From SFJ001 sp045118955 (GTDB lineage Bacteria > Bacillota > Clostridia > Oscillospirales > Ruminococcaceae), in contig JBGVKB010000050.1 of NCBI GenBank assembly GCA_045118955.1, forward strand, positions 1 through 7,826: a DNA stretch of 7,826 nucleotides, written 5' to 3'. This document shows positions 1 through 6,561 of this stretch, piece after piece. Both the position numbers and the translations under genes were made by a program. The notes beneath the pieces were generated by a model, which did no database searches, was not told the origin of the DNA, and worked only from the letters and a program-made list of their open reading frames with translations. The first letter of the stretch is position 1; every line of letters begins with the position of its first letter.

Positions 1-28
1 GTATTGCACGAAGAACGGAGGAAAAAGC

Positions 29-1009
29 ATGGAATCGAACAAGCGTCCCGAAAGCATGGAACGGATTACCACCCCGGCCCTGGCCGATGCGTTTATCAAA
101 GAGCAGGTAGCCGCCATTCGCCGGCAGGTTGGAGATAAGAAAGTGCTGCTGGCCCTGTCCGGAGGGGTAGACAGCTCCGTTGTCGCCGCGTTGCTGATCC
201 GCGCTATCGGGCAGCAGCTTGTGGCCGTTCATGTCAACCACGGTCTCCTGCGGAAGGGAGAGCCGGAGCAGGTGATCGAGGTGTTCCGCAATCAGATGCA
301 CGCCAATCTGATCTATGTGGACGCCGTGGATCGTTTCCTGGATAAACTCGCCGGCGTTTCCGCCCCGGAACAGAAGCGGAAGATCATCGGCGCGGAATTC
401 ATCCGCGTTTTCGAGGAAGAAGCCCGAAAGCAGGACGGGATCCGTTTCCTGGCTCAGGGAACCATCTATCCGGATATCCTCGAAAGCGGTCCCGTCAAGG
501 CCCATCACAATGTGGGCGGGCTGCCGGAGGATCTGGATTTTGAGCTGGTCGAGCCTCTGAAGTTCCTCTTTAAAGATGAAGTGCGTGTGGTCGGCGTGGC
601 CCTGGGGCTGCCTGAAGGCATGGTTTATCGTCAGCCCTTCCCCGGTCCCGGCCTTGCAATCCGTCTCATCGGGGATATTACGAAGGAGAAAGCCGATACC
701 CTGCGGAACGCTCATTTTATTTTCCGGGATGAGATCGCCAAAGACGCACAGGATAAATGCCTGAGCCAGTATTTTGCTGTCCTGACCAATACCCGCAGCG
801 TTGGTGTTATGGGCGACGGCAGAACCTACGATTATACGCTAGCGCTCCGTGCCGTTACCACCGATGACTTCATGACTGCAGACTGGGCGCGTATTCCCTA
901 TGAGGTGCTGGACCGCATCTCTGTGCGTATTGTCAATGAGGTACGGGGTATCAACCGCATCGTTTACGATATTACGAGCAAACCCCCGGCCACGGTGGAG
1001 TGGGAGTAA
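29..1009 (+). CDS. guaA: GMP synthase, stand-alone ATP-pyrophosphatase subunit
   Basis: This subunit would adenylate XMP with ATP and aminate it to GMP, the last step of de novo guanine nucleotide synthesis in the cytoplasm. The 326-residue protein matches the C-terminal two thirds of normal GMP synthase. It has the PP-loop SGGVDSS at residues 44-50, QGTIYPD at 143-149, HHNVGGLPEDL at 159-169, PFPGPG at 203-208, and the C-terminal dimerisation domain ending KPPATVEWE at 318-326. The amidotransferase (glutaminase) domain that makes the usual enzyme about 510 residues long is absent. The ATG at 29 has GGAGG at 17-21, 7 nt upstream, so this is a genuine start and not a truncated fusion. Ammonia must come from a separate glutaminase subunit, encoded outside the window, or be used directly. 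The loop between ESG (152-154) and HHN (159-161) is several residues shorter than in the E. coli enzyme as I recall it. A terminator follows the gene. The family is certain; the split organisation is well supported. Confidence 0.95.
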   Translation: MESNKRPESMERITTPALADAFIKEQVAAIRRQVGDKKVLLALSGGVDSSVVAALLIRAIGQQLVAVHVNHGLLRKGEPEQVIEVFRNQMHANLIYVDAVDRFLDKLAGVSAPEQKRKIIGAEFIRVFEEEARKQDGIRFLAQGTIYPDILESGPVKAHHNVGGLPEDLDFELVEPLKFLFKDEVRVVGVALGLPEGMVYRQPFPGPGLAIRLIGDITKEKADTLRNAHFIFRDEIAKDAQDKCLSQYFAVLTNTRSVGVMGDGRTYDYTLALRAVTTDDFMTADWARIPYEVLDRISVRIVNEVRGINRIVYDITSKPPATVEWE

Positions 1010-1051
1010 CAGAGCGATGGCGGCTATATTCTGCGCTGCTGAAATCAATAA

Positions 1052-1092
1052 GAGGGTGCCTCAGAAACACGTCTGAAGCACCCTCATTTTTT
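1052..1092 (+). terminator. Intrinsic terminator after guaA
   Basis: GAGGGTGC (1052-1059) pairs with GCACCCTC (1078-1085). After a C/A mismatch the stem continues with TCAGA (1061-1065) against TCTGA (1072-1076), leaving a loop of six bases. Six T residues follow at 1087-1092. It starts 43 nt after the guaA stop codon. In the opposite direction the T tract is poor, so it mainly serves guaA. Confidence 0.9.
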
Positions 1093-1102
1093 GAATTGGC
1101 AA

Positions 1103-1384
1103 TTACACCTGATTCCGTTTCGTGACATATTCAACATCACTCATTCCGCCTGATAAATACTTCGCCTTCCGTTCCTGAATATACACCACCCGACGGTGCC
1201 ATTTCTCCCCGCTGAGTGTCTCCCCCAGCTTTCTGCTTTTCAGTCAGCCATACGCTCTTGTGTATTCACGATGGGCAAAATCCTTGCCGTTCTTCTGTTT
1301 CTCTTTTCTGTGGGCAAACATGTGGTCTAGGGATGTCCAATAGAAATAGCTATACAGGTAAAAGGGACCGGAGCCTCTTCCGCT
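1103..1384 (-). pseudogene. Decayed C-terminal gene remnant, family not recognised
   Basis: The interval 1010-1440 has no intact gene. On the minus strand one frame stays open from 1384 down to a TAA at 1103-1105, except for one TGA at 1244-1246. The two halves, each about 46 codons, read like real protein in the same frame. The first includes FAHRKEKQKNGKDFAHREY and the second includes EKWHRRVVYIQERKAKYLSG followed by MSDVEYVTKRNQV and the stop. The composition is charged and helix-like with many Lys, Arg and Glu, as at the tail of a cytoplasmic or nucleic-acid-associated protein. No start codon with a ribosome binding site is evident, and the 5' part is missing beyond a TAA at 1385-1387. 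I read it as the 3' end of a gene that was truncated and then acquired a nonsense mutation. I cannot name the family. A chance open frame is possible but less likely, because codon sense is retained on both sides of the stop. Confidence 0.45.
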
Positions 1385-1412
1385 TTACGCCGGACAAAAA
1401 CCGCGGTATAAT
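1384..1412 (+). promoter_or_regulatory. Sigma-A type promoter for the transporter pair
   Basis: A perfect TATAAT (-10) lies at 1407-1412. TTTACG at 1384-1389 matches the -35 consensus TTGACA at four of six positions, with a 17-nt spacer. Transcription would begin near 1419, giving a leader of about 40 nt before the EamA gene. The surrounding A+T-rich stretch contrasts with the GC-rich genes to the right. Confidence 0.7.
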
Positions 1413-1443
1413 ATAAAGCACGCAAAAATCGACACAGTCTGTC

Positions 1444-1451
1444 AGGAAAGG
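1444..1451 (+). promoter_or_regulatory. Ribosome binding site that sets the EamA start
   Basis: AGGAAAGG abuts the ATG at 1452 with no spacing but stands 9 nt before the in-frame ATG at 1461. The second ATG is therefore the likely start, and the longer reading (three extra residues) is disfavoured. Confidence 0.6.
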
Positions 1452-1460
1452 ATGTCCGCC

Positions 1461-1874
1461 ATGTGGTTCCTGTTCGCGTTGCTGTCGGCTCTGTTCGCCG
1501 CGCTCACCTCCATCTTCGCAAAGCTTGGCCTGAACGGGGTGGACTCCCACCTTGCCACCGCCCTGCGCACGGTGGTGGTGCTGCTGTTCGCATGGGGGAT
1601 GGTGTTCCTCACCGGCGGGCAGGGCGGCCTCGCCGCCATCAGCCGCAAAAGCTGGCTGTTTCTCATTCTGTCCGGCCTTGCCACCGGCGTGAGCTGGCTG
1701 TGCTACTACCGGGCGCTGCAGCTTGGCACAGTGAGCCGTGTGGCCGCCGTGGACAAGCTGAGCGTACTCATCACCATGGCGCTGGCCTTTGTGTTCCTGC
1801 ACGAGAGCTTCACCGCAAAGAGCCTTTTGGGCTGCGCCCTCATCGGTATGGGCACCCTGCTGATGGTGCTGTGA
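1461..1874 (+). CDS. Single-domain EamA/DMT family membrane protein
   Basis: This is a small integral membrane protein of the drug/metabolite transporter superfamily, 137 residues from the chosen start. Five hydrophobic segments are visible at roughly residues 1-19, 33-51, 65-84, 98-115 and 118-137. The stretch CYYRALQLG followed by VSRVAAVDKLS (81-101) and then the FLHE motif (112-115) is typical of the EamA domain. Most DMT exporters carry two EamA repeats in about 300 residues. This one has a single repeat, so it would have to work as a dimer, as is inferred for other single-domain members. It is the first gene of a two-gene unit behind a good promoter and is followed after 31 nt by an SLC13-like carrier. 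The substrate cannot be predicted. An upstream ATG at 1452 is in frame but too close to the ribosome binding site. Confidence 0.85.
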   Translation: MWFLFALLSALFAALTSIFAKLGLNGVDSHLATALRTVVVLLFAWGMVFLTGGQGGLAAISRKSWLFLILSGLATGVSWLCYYRALQLGTVSRVAAVDKLSVLITMALAFVFLHESFTAKSLLGCALIGMGTLLMVL

Positions 1875-1890
1875 CCCCATTCTGTCAAAC

Positions 1891-1896
1891 AAGGAG
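1891..1896 (+). promoter_or_regulatory. Ribosome binding site supporting a TTG start
   Basis: AAGGAG lies 9 nt before TTG at 1906, in the short gap after the EamA stop codon. The spacing and strength support TTG as the true start, because no ATG or GTG at a suitable distance is in frame. Confidence 0.75.
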
Positions 1897-1905
1897 AATC
1901 CCATT

Positions 1906-3024
1906 TTGAACGAACGCAAGACCTCGGCCCTCTGGGCCTTTTGCAAAAAAGAACCGGTGCTGGTCATCTCCGCAGTGTGCGCCGGGCTGTCCATGCTGCT
2001 GGTGCCGCCCTCGGCGGCGTATCTGGGCTACATCGACTGGAAGGTGCTGGCCCTCTTGTTCTGCCTGATGTCGGTGGTGGCAGGGGTGCAGGAGTGCGGC
2101 CTGTTCGACCGGCTGGGTCAGCAGCTCCTGAGCCGCTGCACCGGGATGCGCCCCCTGCGGCTGGTGCTGGTGCTGCTGCCCTTCTTCACCGGGATGCTCA
2201 TCACCAACGACGTGGCACTCATCACCTTCGTACCCTTTGCCATCTCGGTGCTGGGGCTGGTGGGCCGGCTGGACGAGTGCGTCTACATCGTGGTACTGCA
2301 GACGGTGGCCGCCAATCTGGGCAGCATGGCCACCCCGGTGGGCAACCCCCAGAGCCTGTTCCTCTACAACTATTACGAGCTGACCGCCGGCGAGTTCTTC
2401 GCGCTGATGCTGCCGCCGGCCGCGCTGAGCCTCGCCGGGCTGGCCGCCGCCGCACTGGCGGGCAGGAACCGCCCCATCGCGGTGGAATTCGAGCAGAATG
2501 CGGAGCTGAAGAACCCCCGCCTGCTGTGGCTGTTCGCCGCGCTGTTCCTTGTGTGTATGCTCTGTGTGCTGCATCTGGTGGACTACCGCCTGATGCTGGC
2601 GGTGGTGCTGGCGGCGCTGCTGGTGTTTGACCGCCCCCTGATCGCCCGGGTGGACTACAGCCTGCTGCTGACCTTCGTGTGCTTCTTTGTGTTTTCGGGC
2701 AATCTGGGCGGCATGGAGGCGGTGCGCGGCCTGCTCACCGGCCTGCTGGAGCGCAGCACCCTGCTCACCTCCATCCTCGCCAGTCAGGTGGTGAGCAACG
2801 TGCCCGCGGCGGTGCTGCTGGCGGGCTTCACCACCGACGCCCGGGGGATGCTGCTGGGCACCAACGTGGGCGGTCTTGGCACCATCATCGCCTCGCTGGC
2901 CAGCCTGATCTCCTTCAAATACTACCTGCGCAGCCCCGGCGCCAACGCCGGGCGGTACATGGCGGTGTTCACCGCCGTGAATCTGGTGGGGCTGGTCGTT
3001 CTGACCGGGTTCTGCCTGCTGTGA
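1906..3024 (+). CDS. SLC13/ArsB-NhaD superfamily anion transporter (YbiR-like)
   Basis: This is a polytopic inner-membrane carrier of 372 residues with about ten hydrophobic segments, related to citrate/dicarboxylate and arsenite-type permeases of the ion transporter superfamily. The family's inverted-repeat signatures are visible. In the first half, ITNDVALITFVPF (99-111) is followed by GSMATPVGNPQSL (139-151). In the second half, SQVVSNVPAAVLLAGF (293-308) is followed by GTNVGGLGTIIASLASL (318-334). The TN-D and SNVP motifs sit at the substrate- and ion-binding hairpins in SLC13 structures. The length is somewhat short for the superfamily (usually 400-450) and close to YbiR-type proteins. 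It starts with TTG behind AAGGAG and lies 31 nt after the EamA gene, so the two are probably cotranscribed, and a strong terminator ends the unit. The substrate is likely an anion or carboxylate but is not determined. A link to the hydrolase operon downstream is only positional. Confidence 0.88.
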   Translation: MNERKTSALWAFCKKEPVLVISAVCAGLSMLLVPPSAAYLGYIDWKVLALLFCLMSVVAGVQECGLFDRLGQQLLSRCTGMRPLRLVLVLLPFFTGMLITNDVALITFVPFAISVLGLVGRLDECVYIVVLQTVAANLGSMATPVGNPQSLFLYNYYELTAGEFFALMLPPAALSLAGLAAAALAGRNRPIAVEFEQNAELKNPRLLWLFAALFLVCMLCVLHLVDYRLMLAVVLAALLVFDRPLIARVDYSLLLTFVCFFVFSGNLGGMEAVRGLLTGLLERSTLLTSILASQVVSNVPAAVLLAGFTTDARGMLLGTNVGGLGTIIASLASLISFKYYLRSPGANAGRYMAVFTAVNLVGLVVLTGFCLL

Positions 3025-3039
3025 CGCCAAACGCAATCA

Positions 3040-3076
3040 GGGCCGCGCTCCCACACCGGGGGCGCGGCCCTTTTTT
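3040..3076 (+). terminator. Strong intrinsic terminator between convergent genes
   Basis: A 13-bp stem (3040-3052 with 3058-3070, one G-T wobble) encloses the loop ACACC and is followed by six T residues at 3071-3076. It closes the transporter unit 15 nt after the stop codon. It also lies just beyond the stop of the converging AraC gene (3082). On that strand the hairpin forms equally well but lacks a proper T run, so it would be weaker for AraC. Confidence 0.92.
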
Positions 3077-3081
3077 GTATG

Positions 3082-3978
3082 TCACGCTCCGCCGCCCTTG
3101 CGGTACTGCAGCGGAGTCATGCCGAAGCTGTCCCGGAACACCTCAATGAAGTAGCTGGTGCTGCAAAAGCCCACCTCGTAGGCGATCCGGCTCACCGGCA
3201 GGTCGGTCTCCCGCAGCAGCGTTCTGCCCCGTGCCAGCCGGCAGTGCTTCAAATAGGTGAAGATGGTCTCCCCGGTCACCCGCTTGAACATCCGGCAGCA
3301 CTCCGCCGGGCTGAAGGACACCGCCCGGGCGATGTCCTCCACCGTCAGCCGCTCGCCGTAATGCTGTCCGATGTAGGTCAGCATCCCCTGCACCGCCGCG
3401 TTGCTCTCGTAGCGGGCGCGGGGGCGGCCCTCCTGCGCGGGGCGGTTGCGCAGCAGGGACAGCCACATCCGGCTCAGCACCGCGCAGGCCTCCAGCTCGT
3501 AGCCGAAGGCGTCCGCCTCGCTCAGCTCGTAGACCGCCTGTACCCCCGCCAGCACCTCTGCCTGCCAGGGCACCTCCGGGCGCAGGGCAAGGTCGGCCAG
3601 CGCCGGGTCCCGCAGGTAGGGCTGCAGGTACTTCTCCTCCATGCGGCTGCCCGCAAAGCCCGCCAGCAGCTTGGGGGCCACGTCCAGACAGATGTAGGCG
3701 CTGTCCGGGTCGCCCTCGGGGCGGGTCATGTGCAGGTAGCCGCTGTTGATGAACACCCCCTCGCCCTCTCGCAGAAGATACTGCTTCTCGTTCACAAAAA
3801 CGCGCACCGCGCCCCGGGTCACCCGGCAGAACTGCATCTCCTCGTGCCAGTGCCAGTTGATGTAGCCCAGCACGTTGCCGCTCATCACCGAGTGGTACAC
3901 CGCCAGCGGGAAGCCCGGCGCGCCGTGAAGGGTGGTCTCCCTGCGGTTTTGGTCAATGGGGATGCTCCGAAGCTGCAT
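3082..3978 (-). CDS. AraC/XylS family transcriptional regulator with cupin sensor domain
   Basis: This is a 298-residue DNA-binding regulator. The N-terminal half is an AraC-type cupin, seen in YINWHWHEEMQF at 39-50, then RGAVRVFVNEKQY and GVFINSGYLHM, and probably binds a small ligand. The C-terminal domain (about 195-295) holds two helix-turn-helix units. The first is at about 211-236 (LTVEDIARAVSFSPAECCRMF). The second is at about 260-292 (PVSRIAYEVGFCSTSYF followed by FRDSFGMTPLQYR), the classic AraC signature. The start is ATG at 3978, with GAGGTG at 3994-3989 placed 10 nt upstream. An in-frame TTG at 3996 would add six residues but has its only purine-rich stretch directly adjacent. The gene is divergent from the M20/YgeY/PLP-enzyme operon and shares its upstream region, which is the usual arrangement for a regulator of the neighbouring catabolic genes. 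It converges with the transporter pair. The ligand is unknown, and control of the operon is inferred from layout. Confidence 0.93.
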   Translation of the reverse strand: MQLRSIPIDQNRRETTLHGAPGFPLAVYHSVMSGNVLGYINWHWHEEMQFCRVTRGAVRVFVNEKQYLLREGEGVFINSGYLHMTRPEGDPDSAYICLDVAPKLLAGFAGSRMEEKYLQPYLRDPALADLALRPEVPWQAEVLAGVQAVYELSEADAFGYELEACAVLSRMWLSLLRNRPAQEGRPRARYESNAAVQGMLTYIGQHYGERLTVEDIARAVSFSPAECCRMFKRVTGETIFTYLKHCRLARGRTLLRETDLPVSRIAYEVGFCSTSYFIEVFRDSFGMTPLQYRKGGGA

Positions 3979-3988
3979 TTTCGCACGA

Positions 3989-3994
3989 CACCTC
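3989..3994 (-). promoter_or_regulatory. Ribosome binding site that sets the AraC start
   Basis: On the minus strand GAGGTG lies 10 nt before ATG at 3978. For the alternative TTG at 3996 the nearest purine block (AGGA) touches the start codon, so the ATG is preferred. Confidence 0.55.
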
Positions 3995-4021
3995 AATCCT
4001 GTTATATTTACTCTCTCTATT

Positions 4022-4048
4022 TTTATATCTTAATTGCGCAAAAGTCAA
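4022..4048 (-). promoter_or_regulatory. Probable promoter of the AraC gene
   Basis: On the minus strand TTGACT (4048-4043) matches the -35 consensus at five of six positions. TATAAA (4027-4022) follows after 15 nt, and TAAAAA gives a 17-nt alternative. The A+T-rich stretch 4000-4080 is sharply different from the GC-rich genes on both sides. The leader to the start codon would be about 40 nt. Confidence 0.5.
4034..4041. promoter_or_regulatory. Palindrome TTGCGCAA in the divergent promoter region
   Basis: This is a perfect 8-bp palindrome inside the 126-bp gap between the AraC gene and the hydrolase operon. It lies between the -35 and -10 of the AraC promoter and upstream of A+T-rich candidates for the operon's -10 (TAAAAT at 4049-4054, TATTTA at 4057-4062). 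No good -35 is visible for the operon at the right distance, as is common for promoters that need an activator. It is a candidate operator only. AraC proteins usually bind direct repeats, so the true site may differ. Confidence 0.3.
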
Positions 4049-4104
4049 TAAAATAGTATTTAGAAAGTAATTCCATAAACATTGAAGAAAAGGAGGCCCC
4101 CACC

Positions 4105-5325
4105 ATGGCCAACCCCGCCTACGCCCCTCTCCCGGACCTGTGCCCGGCCATCGAGGCGATGCAGCCCGCCATTCTGGAGCGGTATCACGCTCTGCACCGG
4201 ATCCCGGAGGTGGGTCTTTCCCTGCCCAGGACGGTGGCCTACGTCACCGCCCAGCTGGACGCCCTGTCCATCCCCTACGAGGTTCTGCCCGAGGCCAGCG
4301 GCATCGTGGCCACGCTGGGCAGCGGCAGCGGCCCGGTCATCGGCATCCGCGCCGACATGGACGCGCTGGCCGTGAAGGAGGACAGCGGCCTGCCCTTTGC
4401 CGCCGAGGGCTGCGACGCCATGCACGCCTGCGGCCACGACGCCCACACCGCCATGCTGCTCACCGCCGCCGAGTACCTCAAGCCCATGGAGGACAAGCTG
4501 CCCGGCAAGCTGGTGCTGCTGTTCCAGACCGCCGAGGAGCCGCTGAAGGGCGCTCTGCACATGATCGAGCAGGGCGTGCTGGAGCGCTATCCGCTGGACT
4601 TTCTGCTGGCGCTGCACGCGGGCAGCTTCTGCGGGCCGGCCTTCGCGTCCGGCGACATCGTGCTGTCCCGCAAGCTGACCTTCTTCTCCAGCGACTCCAT
4701 CCGCATCACGGTGCGGGGCAAGGGCGGCCACGCCGCCTCGCCCCACAACAGTGTGGATCCCATCCTCACCGCCGCCCACATCCTCGAGGCGCTGCAGCAG
4801 GTGGCCGCCCGGGAGGTGTCCCCCCACATCCCCAAGGTCATCAGCATCACCCACCTGCACGCCGGCGCGCCCACCTACAACGTCATCCCGGACGAGGCGC
4901 TGCTGATGGGCGGCATCCGCACCACCGACCCCGAGACCCGCGCCTTCCTTGTGAAGCGCGCCGAGGAGGTGTGCCGCCAGACCGCCGCCGCCATGCGCGC
5001 CAATGTGGACTTCGAGATCGTGGAGGGCTGCCCCGCCCTCGCCAACGACCCCGTTGTAGCCGACCGGGTGTTTGACTCGGTGTCGGAGCTGTTCCCCGGG
5101 CGCGTCCACTGGATGCCCGAGGCCAACACCTGCAGCGAGGACTGCTCCTACTTCTTCGAGCGGGTGCCCGGCTGCTACCTGTTCCTGGCCAGCATGGGGC
5201 TGCACCCCGATGACGGCCAGCTCTACCCCCACCACAACGCCCGCTTCCGTCTGGACGAGACCGTTCTGTGGCGGGGCGCGGCCGCCATCATCCGATCCGC
5301 GTGGGATCTGATGCACGAAGCCTGA
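4105..5325 (+). CDS. M20D family amidohydrolase (HipO/YxeP-like)
   Basis: This metal-dependent hydrolase probably cleaves an N-acyl amino acid or similar amide in the cytoplasm. It has 406 residues, the normal family length, and no signal peptide. Family landmarks appear in order: the HRIPEVG motif near the N-terminus, IRADMDAL (81-88), the metal-binding MHACGHDAHTAM (106-117, ligands C109 and H111), and TAEEP with likely catalytic E144 and metal ligand E145. H171 in LHAG follows, then the dimerisation lid with VRGKGGHAASPH (203-214, H209 reaching the partner active site), and the final metal ligand in HHNARF (H377). The start ATG has AGGAGG 8 nt upstream. It is the first gene of a three-gene run, 30 nt before the YgeY gene and divergent from the AraC regulator. 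Relatives include hippurate hydrolases, N-acetyl-diaminopimelate deacetylases and indole-acetyl-amino-acid hydrolases. Sequence alone does not separate these, so the substrate is open. All metal ligands look intact. Confidence 0.92.
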   Translation: MANPAYAPLPDLCPAIEAMQPAILERYHALHRIPEVGLSLPRTVAYVTAQLDALSIPYEVLPEASGIVATLGSGSGPVIGIRADMDALAVKEDSGLPFAAEGCDAMHACGHDAHTAMLLTAAEYLKPMEDKLPGKLVLLFQTAEEPLKGALHMIEQGVLERYPLDFLLALHAGSFCGPAFASGDIVLSRKLTFFSSDSIRITVRGKGGHAASPHNSVDPILTAAHILEALQQVAAREVSPHIPKVISITHLHAGAPTYNVIPDEALLMGGIRTTDPETRAFLVKRAEEVCRQTAAAMRANVDFEIVEGCPALANDPVVADRVFDSVSELFPGRVHWMPEANTCSEDCSYFFERVPGCYLFLASMGLHPDDGQLYPHHNARFRLDETVLWRGAAAIIRSAWDLMHEA

Positions 5326-5355
5326 ACCGACCACCCCAACCAAGGAGGAATCATT

Positions 5356-6522
5356 ATGAGCAACTTTGACCTGACCCCCGCCTTTGCCGAGGAGCTGATC
5401 GCCTTTTACCGCGAGGGCATCCGCACCCGCAGCTACTCCGACGAGGAGGGCACCTACGCCGAGCTGATCGTGGCCGAGATGAAGCGGCTGGGCTTCGACG
5501 AGGCCTACATCGACCCCGCCGGCAACGTGGTGGGCAAGGTGGGCAGCGGCCCCAAGATCATTCACTTCGATTCCCACATGGACACCGTGCAGGTGAACGA
5601 CGCGGAGGAGTGGGTCGCGCCCCCCTTCAGCGCCGATCTGGTGGACGGCTACGTGTATGGCCGCGGCTCGGTGGACATGAAAAGCGGCCTGAGCGCCTCG
5701 GTCTACGCCGCCGCGCTGGCCAAAAAGAACGGCCTGCTGGAGGGCAAGACCGTCTACGTCACCGGCAGCGTGTGTGAGGAGTACTGCGACGGCGTGTGCC
5801 TGCAGCACTTCTACAAGGACGCGCAGGTGAAGCCGGACTTCTGCGTCATCTGCGAGCCTTCCGACAACCTGATCACCCTCGGCCACACCGGCAAGGTGCA
5901 GGCCCGCATCAAGACCCACGGCGTGTCCGCCCACGGCTCCGCCCCGGACAAGGGCATCAACGCCGTGTACGAGATGGCCGAGATCATCCAGCGGGTGGAA
6001 GCCCTGAACAAGAAGCTGGGTGAGGTGGAGGGTCAGGGCACCATCGCGCTGACCCACATCTCCTGCATCACCGCCAGCCTGAACGCCGTGCCCAACGAGT
6101 GCGAGATCTACCTGGATCGCCGCCTGCGTCTGGGCGAGAGCGTGGAGAAGGTGAAGGCCGAGCTGGACGCCCTCATCGCCGGCAAGCGCGCCACCTGGGA
6201 GCCGGGCACCCTGCGCCACACCAGCTGGAAGGGCGTGGAGCTGGTGTATGAGCCGGCCCACGACCCCTGGAAGATCGCCGACGACGCGCCCCTGAAGCTG
6301 ACCTGCGATCAGGCCTATGCGGATGTGTTCGGCGCGGCGCCCGCGAAGTATGATTTCTGGGACTTCGGCACCAACGCGGTGGTGCCCGTGGGCATGGGTG
6401 TGCCCACCATCGGCTTCGGCCCCGGCGAGTACAAGCTGGCCCATATGCGGGACGAGCGCTGCGACCCCGAGAAGGTCAAGGACGCCTGCCGCTTCTACAC
6501 CCGCCTCATCGACCTGCTGTAA
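5356..6522 (+). CDS. ygeY: YgeY-type M20 metallohydrolase
   Basis: This is a second, distantly related M20 hydrolase of 388 residues, with the full di-metal set of the ArgE/DapE type. H74 and D76 lie in DSHMDTV, D107 in GRGSVDMKSG, the catalytic E141 and metal ligand E142 in SVCEEYCDG, E167 in CEPS, H193 in SAHGSAP in the lid domain, and H363 near the end in LAHMRDE. Several segments, including VCEEYCDGVC, DRRLRLGE and TIGFGPG, match E. coli YgeY as I recall it. That family is named for its link to selenium metabolism genes and lies next to ygeX (diaminopropionate ammonia-lyase). The ATG has AGGAGG 7 nt upstream. It lies 30 nt after the amidohydrolase and 39 nt before the PLP enzyme. The biochemical substrate of the family is not firmly known to me. 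A role in releasing an amino acid for the next enzyme is inference from the operon. Codon use is the same as in its neighbours. Confidence 0.88.
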   Translation: MSNFDLTPAFAEELIAFYREGIRTRSYSDEEGTYAELIVAEMKRLGFDEAYIDPAGNVVGKVGSGPKIIHFDSHMDTVQVNDAEEWVAPPFSADLVDGYVYGRGSVDMKSGLSASVYAAALAKKNGLLEGKTVYVTGSVCEEYCDGVCLQHFYKDAQVKPDFCVICEPSDNLITLGHTGKVQARIKTHGVSAHGSAPDKGINAVYEMAEIIQRVEALNKKLGEVEGQGTIALTHISCITASLNAVPNECEIYLDRRLRLGESVEKVKAELDALIAGKRATWEPGTLRHTSWKGVELVYEPAHDPWKIADDAPLKLTCDQAYADVFGAAPAKYDFWDFGTNAVVPVGMGVPTIGFGPGEYKLAHMRDERCDPEKVKDACRFYTRLIDLL

Positions 6523-6561
6523 GGCAAAAACAAACGACCCAACGTAAGGAGGTCATTTCAT

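Noticed and set aside
1216..1416. Plus-strand 66-codon open frame in the intergenic region
   Set aside because: It has no ribosome binding site at a suitable distance and no recognisable motif, and it overlaps the promoter and the minus-strand remnant.
1885..3036. Minus-strand open frame of about 380 codons opposite the SLC13-like carrier
   Set aside because: The translation is dominated by Gln, His and Gly repeats with no domain, while the plus strand encodes a clear membrane carrier with a ribosome binding site.
3079..4056. Plus-strand open frame of about 325 codons opposite the AraC gene
   Set aside because: The minus strand gives a textbook AraC protein. The plus frame is a compositional shadow without recognisable domains.
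4060..6444. Minus-strand open frame of about 790 codons opposite the two M20 hydrolases
   Set aside because: It is an artefact of high GC at third codon positions. Its translation is low-complexity, rich in His, Gly, Val and Ala, and it lies fully antisense to two genes with intact catalytic motifs.
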